NCBI GenBank assembly: GCA_029266295.1
Contig: JAQSXD010000231.1
Location: 1-6,180 of the forward strand
DNA length: 6,180 nucleotides
Reading direction: 5' to 3'
Source: Bacillota bacterium
GTDB taxonomy: Bacteria; Bacillota; Clostridia; Peptostreptococcales; Anaerovoracaceae
Shown here: positions 5,349 to 6,180 of the stretch, one piece after another
Layout: every line of letters begins with the position of its first letter
How positions within the stretch are numbered: the stretch's first letter is position 1
The notes under the pieces: generated by a model
What the model was told of the DNA's origin: nothing
Seen by the model: the letters and a program-made list of their open reading frames with translations, nothing else
Database searches by the model: none
Position numbers and translations under genes: made by a program

Positions 5349-6180
5349 ATGTTATTAAAAACGATAGCATCTTTTTTCAAAATTGGATGCATTAGCTTTG
5401 GCGGAGGAACCGCAGTGACTCCTGTCGTAGAAGATGAGATTGTAGATCGTAACCGTTATTTGAAAAAGGAGCTATTTGTTGAGCATACCATCATATCAAA
5501 TATAACGCCGGGAGCGCTTCCGGTGAAGTTGGGAGCTTTGGCTGGCTTTGAGATGAGCGGAATTGCCGGAATGGCGGCAGGTGCAATCACAGTTGCTTTG
5601 CCTGGCGTTGCTGCAACCATACTCTTTCTTGCGATGTTATCAAGTTTGGGGCGGGAAGCGGTTCACCAAATTGAGCTCGCATCGGTAGGCATTTCTATTT
5701 TTATTATTAACCTTCTACTGGAATATATCGCGAAGGTGCAAAAGGATTCTTCCAGCAGCGGGTTCGGACGTCCAGGGCTCTTGCTTATGATTTTGGCCGC
5801 TTTCACTGCATCAGGAGAAGAGCTGATCCGGCTTGTGCAGTTGTTTTCGGGAATTGATTTTTGGAAACCGGAATGGTCTGTTCCTGGATTATCTACAATT
5901 AATGTATTAATCCTGTGCTTCTTTATTATTTTTTTCACAGGCGGATACAAAAAAAAATGGCGCATTGTTTTGTCTGCAGTGATAACCTCTCTGTATTTTA
6001 TCTTGTTCAGAGAAGGAAGCGCATTCCATGCCGGGGGCTGCGGGATATACTTGCGTGTTGCCATGGTTGCCCTTGCAGGGGTCTTTGTGGTATATGACAG
6101 CAGGAAGGAGGCGGGACAGACAATTGTTTCACCGGATCTCAAACTGCTGATCAAGAAAATCGCAGTATTTATAATTATAA
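5349..6180 (+). CDS. chrA: CHR (chromate transporter) family membrane protein, 3'-truncated by window
   Basis: The frame stays open from the ATG at 5349 to the window end, giving 277 residues with no stop. The N-terminus, F-F-K-I-G-C-I-S-F-G-G-G-T at residues 9-21 followed by T-P-V-V-E-D-E-I-V, and the later I-T-P-G-A-L-P-V-K-L-G-A-L-A-G (52-66) are the two hallmark motifs of the CHR family, whose characterised members export chromate. Hydrophobic stretches lie at about 71-100, 108-127, 142-154, 181-198, 205-220 and 231-249, so it is an integral membrane protein. The first about 130 residues form the recognisable CHR half. Residues 180-250 are membrane-spanning but show no second F-G-G-G or T-P-G-P motif, and a further segment starts at about 265. 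Long CHR proteins have two homologous halves; whether a second half follows lies outside the window. It has its own strong ribosome binding site. Transport of sulfate or another oxyanion rather than chromate is possible. Confidence 0.87.
   Translation, partial: MLLKTIASFFKIGCISFGGGTAVTPVVEDEIVDRNRYLKKELFVEHTIISNITPGALPVKLGALAGFEMSGIAGMAAGAITVALPGVAATILFLAMLSSLGREAVHQIELASVGISIFIINLLLEYIAKVQKDSSSSGFGRPGLLLMILAAFTASGEELIRLVQLFSGIDFWKPEWSVPGLSTINVLILCFFIIFFTGGYKKKWRIVLSAVITSLYFILFREGSAFHAGGCGIYLRVAMVALAGVFVVYDSRKEAGQTIVSPDLKLLIKKIAVFIII

Noticed and set aside
5168..5392. 74-codon open frame on the minus strand across the intergenic repeat
   Set aside because: It would start inside the transporter coding sequence, shows no recognisable domain, and its repeated peptide simply mirrors the direct repeat on the other strand.
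5663..6154. 163-codon minus-strand open frame
   Set aside because: It lies antisense to the CHR transporter frame, which has clear family motifs and membrane segments; the minus product has no recognisable features.

Overview
The window looks like a chromosomal stretch from an anaerobic or facultative low-to-mid GC Gram-positive, most likely Clostridia (Bacillota). The grounds are strong AGGAG/GGAGGT ribosome binding sites, TTG start codons, roughly half GC, and protein families common in that group. This assignment is inference; no taxonomic marker gene is present.

Layout, all genes on the + strand: (1) 2-265, the C-terminal 87 residues of an ABC-transporter ATPase of the nitrate/sulfonate/taurine (SsuB/TauB/NrtD) type. 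(2) 291-1844, 1900-3435 and 3527-5056, three tandem paralogous sulfatase-superfamily hydrolases of 517, 511 and 509 residues. Each carries the C-M-P-A-R formylglycine motif and an Asp-His metal-ligand pair, and none has a signal peptide, so they should be cytoplasmic. Genes 1 and 2 are near-identical in protein around the active site but well diverged at synonymous sites. Gene 3 is clearly more distant in the probable substrate-pocket region. (3) 5057-5348, a 292-base gap with a 13-bp stem-loop, an SD-like sequence with no start codon behind it, and an imperfect tandem repeat. (4) 5349-6180, the first 277 residues of a CHR (chromate transporter) family membrane protein that runs off the window.

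The ATPase and the three sulfatases are tightly spaced (25, 55 and 91 bases) and probably form one operon. The simplest reading is that the ABC system, whose other subunits would lie upstream, imports a small organosulfate or related ester. The cytoplasmic enzymes would then cleave it, with different paralogues perhaps handling different substrates. The two inter-sulfatase gaps each contain a stem-loop followed by an AGGAGATGAT ribosome-binding region and a TTG start, so the second and third enzymes may be tuned separately from the first. The CHR transporter may be an independent gene, because a strong stem-loop and the repeat region separate it from the sulfatases. CHR proteins move the sulfate analogue chromate, so a role in exporting released sulfate is an attractive but unproven link.
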